From Dryococelus australis (lineage: Eukaryota; Arthropoda; Insecta; Phasmatodea; Phasmatidae): DNA of 64,000 nt. The translations under genes were made by a program, and so were the position numbers. The DNA lies in contig CM056995.1 in assembly GCA_029891345.1 (NCBI GenBank), positions 213,355,047 through 213,419,046 of the forward strand, in the 5' to 3' direction. The notes under the pieces were generated by a model. The model did no database searches, had not been told where the DNA came from, and saw only the letters and a program-made list of their open reading frames with translations. Shown here piece by piece: positions 61,501-64,000 of the stretch. Position 1 is the first letter of the stretch; each line of letters starts with the position of its first letter.

Positions 61501-64000
61501 AATGGTTATCAGCAATGTTCAACTATGATTCATAGTACACACTGTTGCCAGTAACAAGGCAGAAATGCAGGAGAAGGGAGTAAGTCAATGGTATCATCAA
61601 GTTCAACTGTGACTCTCATAGTCACACTGTGCCATAACAAGGCAGAAATGAGGAGAAGGGAGTAAGGCAATGGTATCACAATGTTAACTTGATCTCATAG
61701 TACACACTGTGCCAGAACAAGGCAGAAATGCAGGGAGAAGGGAGTAAGCAATGGTATCACAAGTTCAACTGTGACTCTCATAGTACACTGTCGCCAGAAC
61801 AAGCAGAAATGCAGGGAGAAGGGAGTAAGCAATGGTATCAGCAATGTTCAACTTGATTCATAGTACACACTGTGCCAGTAACAAGGAGAAATGCAGGAGA
61901 AGGGAGTAAGGCAATGGTATCACAATGTTCAACTTGATTCATAGTACACCTGTAAGTAACAAGGCAGAAATGCAGGAGAAGGGAGTAAGCAATGGTATCA
62001 TAAGTTCAACTTGATTCATAGTCACACTGTGCCAGTAACAAGGCAGAAATGCAGGAGAAGGAGTAAGGCAATGGTATCAGCAAGTTCAACTTGATTCATA
62101 GTACACACTGTGCCAGTAACAAGGCAGAAACAGGAGAAGGGAGTAAGCAATGGTATCACAATGTTCAACTGTGATTCATAGTACACACTGTGCCAGTAAC
62201 AAGGCAGAAATGCAGGGAAGGGAGTAAGGCAATGTATCACAATGTTCAACTATGATTCATAGTACACACTGTGCCAGTAACAAGGCAGAAAGCAGGGAGA
62301 AGGGGTAAGTCAATGTATCACAATGTTCAACTGTGATTTATAGTCACACTGTGCCAGAACAAGGCAAAATGCAGGAGAAGGGAGTAAGGCAATGGTATCA
62401 GCAATGTTCAACTATGATTCATAGTACACACTGTGCAGTAACAAGGCAGAAATGCAGGAGAAGGGAGTAAGCAATGGTATCACAAGTTCAACTTGATTCA
62501 TAGTACACATGTGCCAGTAACAAGGAGAAATGCAGGGAGAAGGGAGTAAGGCAATGGTATCACATGTTCACTTGATTCATAGTACACACTGTGCAGTAAC
62601 AAGAGAAATCAGGAGAAGGGAGTAAGGCAATGGTATCACAAGTTCAACTGTGATCTCATAGTCACACTGTGCCAGTAACAAGCAAATGCAGGAAAGGAGT
62701 AAGCAATGGTATCACAAGTTCAACTTGATTCATAGTACACACTGTTGCCAGTACAAGGAGAAAAGCAGAGAAGGAGTAAGGCAATGGTATCAGCAATGTT
62801 CACTATGATTCATAGTACACCTGTGCCAGTAACAAGGCAGAAAGCAGAAAGGAGTAAGCAATGGTATCACAAGTTCAACTGTGATTAAGTACACACTGTG
62901 CCAGAACAAGCAAAATGCGGAGAAGGAGTAAGGCAATGTTCACAATGTTCAATTGATTCATAGTCACACTGTGCCAGTAACAAGGCAGAAATGCAGAGAA
63001 GGGAGTAGCAATGGTATCACAAGTTCAACTGTGATTATAGTCACACTGTCGCCAGAACAAGGCAAAATCAAGAAGGGAGTAAGGCAATGGTATCACAGTT
63101 AACTTGATTCATGTAACCTGTGCCAGACAAGCAGAATGCAGGAGAAGGAGTAAGGCAATGGTATCACAAGTTCAACTTGATTTGTACACACTGTTCCAGA
63201 ACAAGAGAAATGCAGGAAGGGAGTAAGCAATGTATCACAATTCAACTGGATTCATAGTCACACTGTCCAGTACAAGGAAATGCAGAGAAGGGAGACTGTG
63301 CCAGTAACAAGCAGAAATGCAGGAGAAGGGAGTAAGCAATGGTATCATCAAGTTCAACTATGATTCATAGTACACACTGTTGCCAGTAACAAGGCAGAAA
63401 TGCGGGAGAAGGGAGTAAGGCAATGGTATCACAATGTTCAACTATGATTCTATAGTCACACTGTGCCAGTAACAAGGCAGAAATGCAGGAGAAGGGAGTA
63501 AGGCAATGGTATCATCAATGTTCAACTGTGACTCTCATAGTGCACACTGTCGCCAGTAACAAGGCAAAATGCAGGAGAAGGATAAGAATGGTATCATCAA
63601 GTTCAACTGTGATTCATAGTACACACTGTTGCCAGTAACAAGGCAGAAATGCAGAGAGAAGGGAGTAAGCAATGGTATCATCAATGTTCAACTGTGATTC
63701 ATAGTACACTGTCGCCAGTAACAAGGCAGAAATGCAGGGAGAAGGGAGTAAGTCAATGGTATCATCAAGTTCAACTGTGACTCTCATAGTGCACACTGTC
63801 GCCAGTGCCAGTAACAAGGCAGAAATGCAGGAAAGGGAGTAAGGCAATGGTATCAGCAATGTTCAACTTGATTCATAGTACACACTGTGCCAGTAACAAG
63901 GCAGAAATGCAGGGAAAGGGAGTAAGCAATGGTATCACAATGTTCAACTGTGATTCATAGTACACACTGTCGCCAGTAACAAGGCAGAAATGCAGGGAGA
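58514..64000. repeat. Satellite array, about 87-bp monomer, two main monomer types
   Basis: Tandem units of 85-88 bp built on GTAACAAGGCAGAAATGCAG and GGAGAAGGGAGTAAG repeat from a partial first unit at about 58514 to the window end, some 60 or more copies. Type I has GGCAATGG, ATCAGCAATG and GATTCATAG; type II has GTCAATGG, ATCATCAA(T/C)G and GACTCTCATAG; a few are hybrids. Monomer length is not a multiple of three, so open frames across it are artefacts. The array continues past 64000. Two stretches (about 60.36-60.96 and 61.56-63.34 kb) are dense in one-base losses. Confidence 0.97.

Noticed and set aside
58514-64000. CRISPR-like regular repeats
   Set aside because: The whole monomer is conserved, with no unique spacers between short repeats, and the context is eukaryotic.

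Overview
The window looks like intergenic or intronic DNA of an animal, most likely an arthropod with a large, AT-rich, repeat-laden genome. That reading rests on the mixture of elements: Ty3/Gypsy fossils, a 5'-truncated LINE, a Tc1/IS630-type transposase of the kind common in arthropods, hAT and PIF/Harbinger elements, and a long satellite array. It is inference; no mitochondrial, rRNA or clear host gene sequence is present to settle it. I see no bacterial gene, operon, tRNA, rRNA or CRISPR array. Nearly all open frames are short chance frames or shadows of decayed elements.

Layout. 1-5.9 kb: minus-strand Gypsy fossil (RT at the window edge, coiled-coil gag, primer-binding site at 2911-2928) with an LTR region that seems interrupted by a second LTR-like segment. 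6.4-10.9 kb: two inverted copies and one lone end of a MITE, flanking a minus-strand LINE 3' part. 12.1-13.3 kb: a probable TIR element. 15.8 kb: a (TA)n microsatellite. 17.0-20.3 kb: plus-strand Gypsy fossil (RNase H, integrase, LTR start). 21.6 kb: a second LINE 3' end. 21.9-23.8 kb: a Harbinger-like TIR element with a TTA target duplication. 24.1-24.5 kb: an inverted duplication. 25.2-30.4 kb: minus-strand Gypsy element with both LTRs and only an integrase-bearing interior; the LTRs share a 225-bp identical tract inside otherwise diverged sequence.

30.5-31.2 kb: Harbinger-type MITE with a perfect 15-bp TIR and TAA duplication, followed at 32.5-32.95 kb by a decayed Harbinger (HARBI1-like) transposase. 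34.0-36.8 kb: plus-strand Gypsy gag fossil and LTR. 36.6-43.7 kb: a nested stack, where a retroelement-like repeat (copy at 36.6-37.9) occurs again inside a hAT element (39.4 kb onward), and that second copy is split by a 2.3-kb Tc1/IS630 element with a broken transposase. 44-48 kb: pogo-like and piggyBac-like ends and an inverted repeat.

49.2-51.0 kb: a hAT element with an exact 8-bp target duplication, carrying a second hAT MITE (50.26-50.73 kb) with its own exact 8-bp duplication. 53.5-55.95 kb: the only plausible host-gene piece, a small minus-strand terminal coding exon with a splice acceptor followed by a long AT-rich probable 3' UTR. 58.5-64.0 kb: an ~87-bp satellite with two main monomer types, running off the window; parts are riddled with one-base losses that look like uncorrected long-read error.

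How the pieces relate: the Harbinger-type MITEs and the Harbinger transposase remnant may be a historical non-autonomous/autonomous pair, and the nested insertions give a relative time order. Nothing here can be shown to be an active system.
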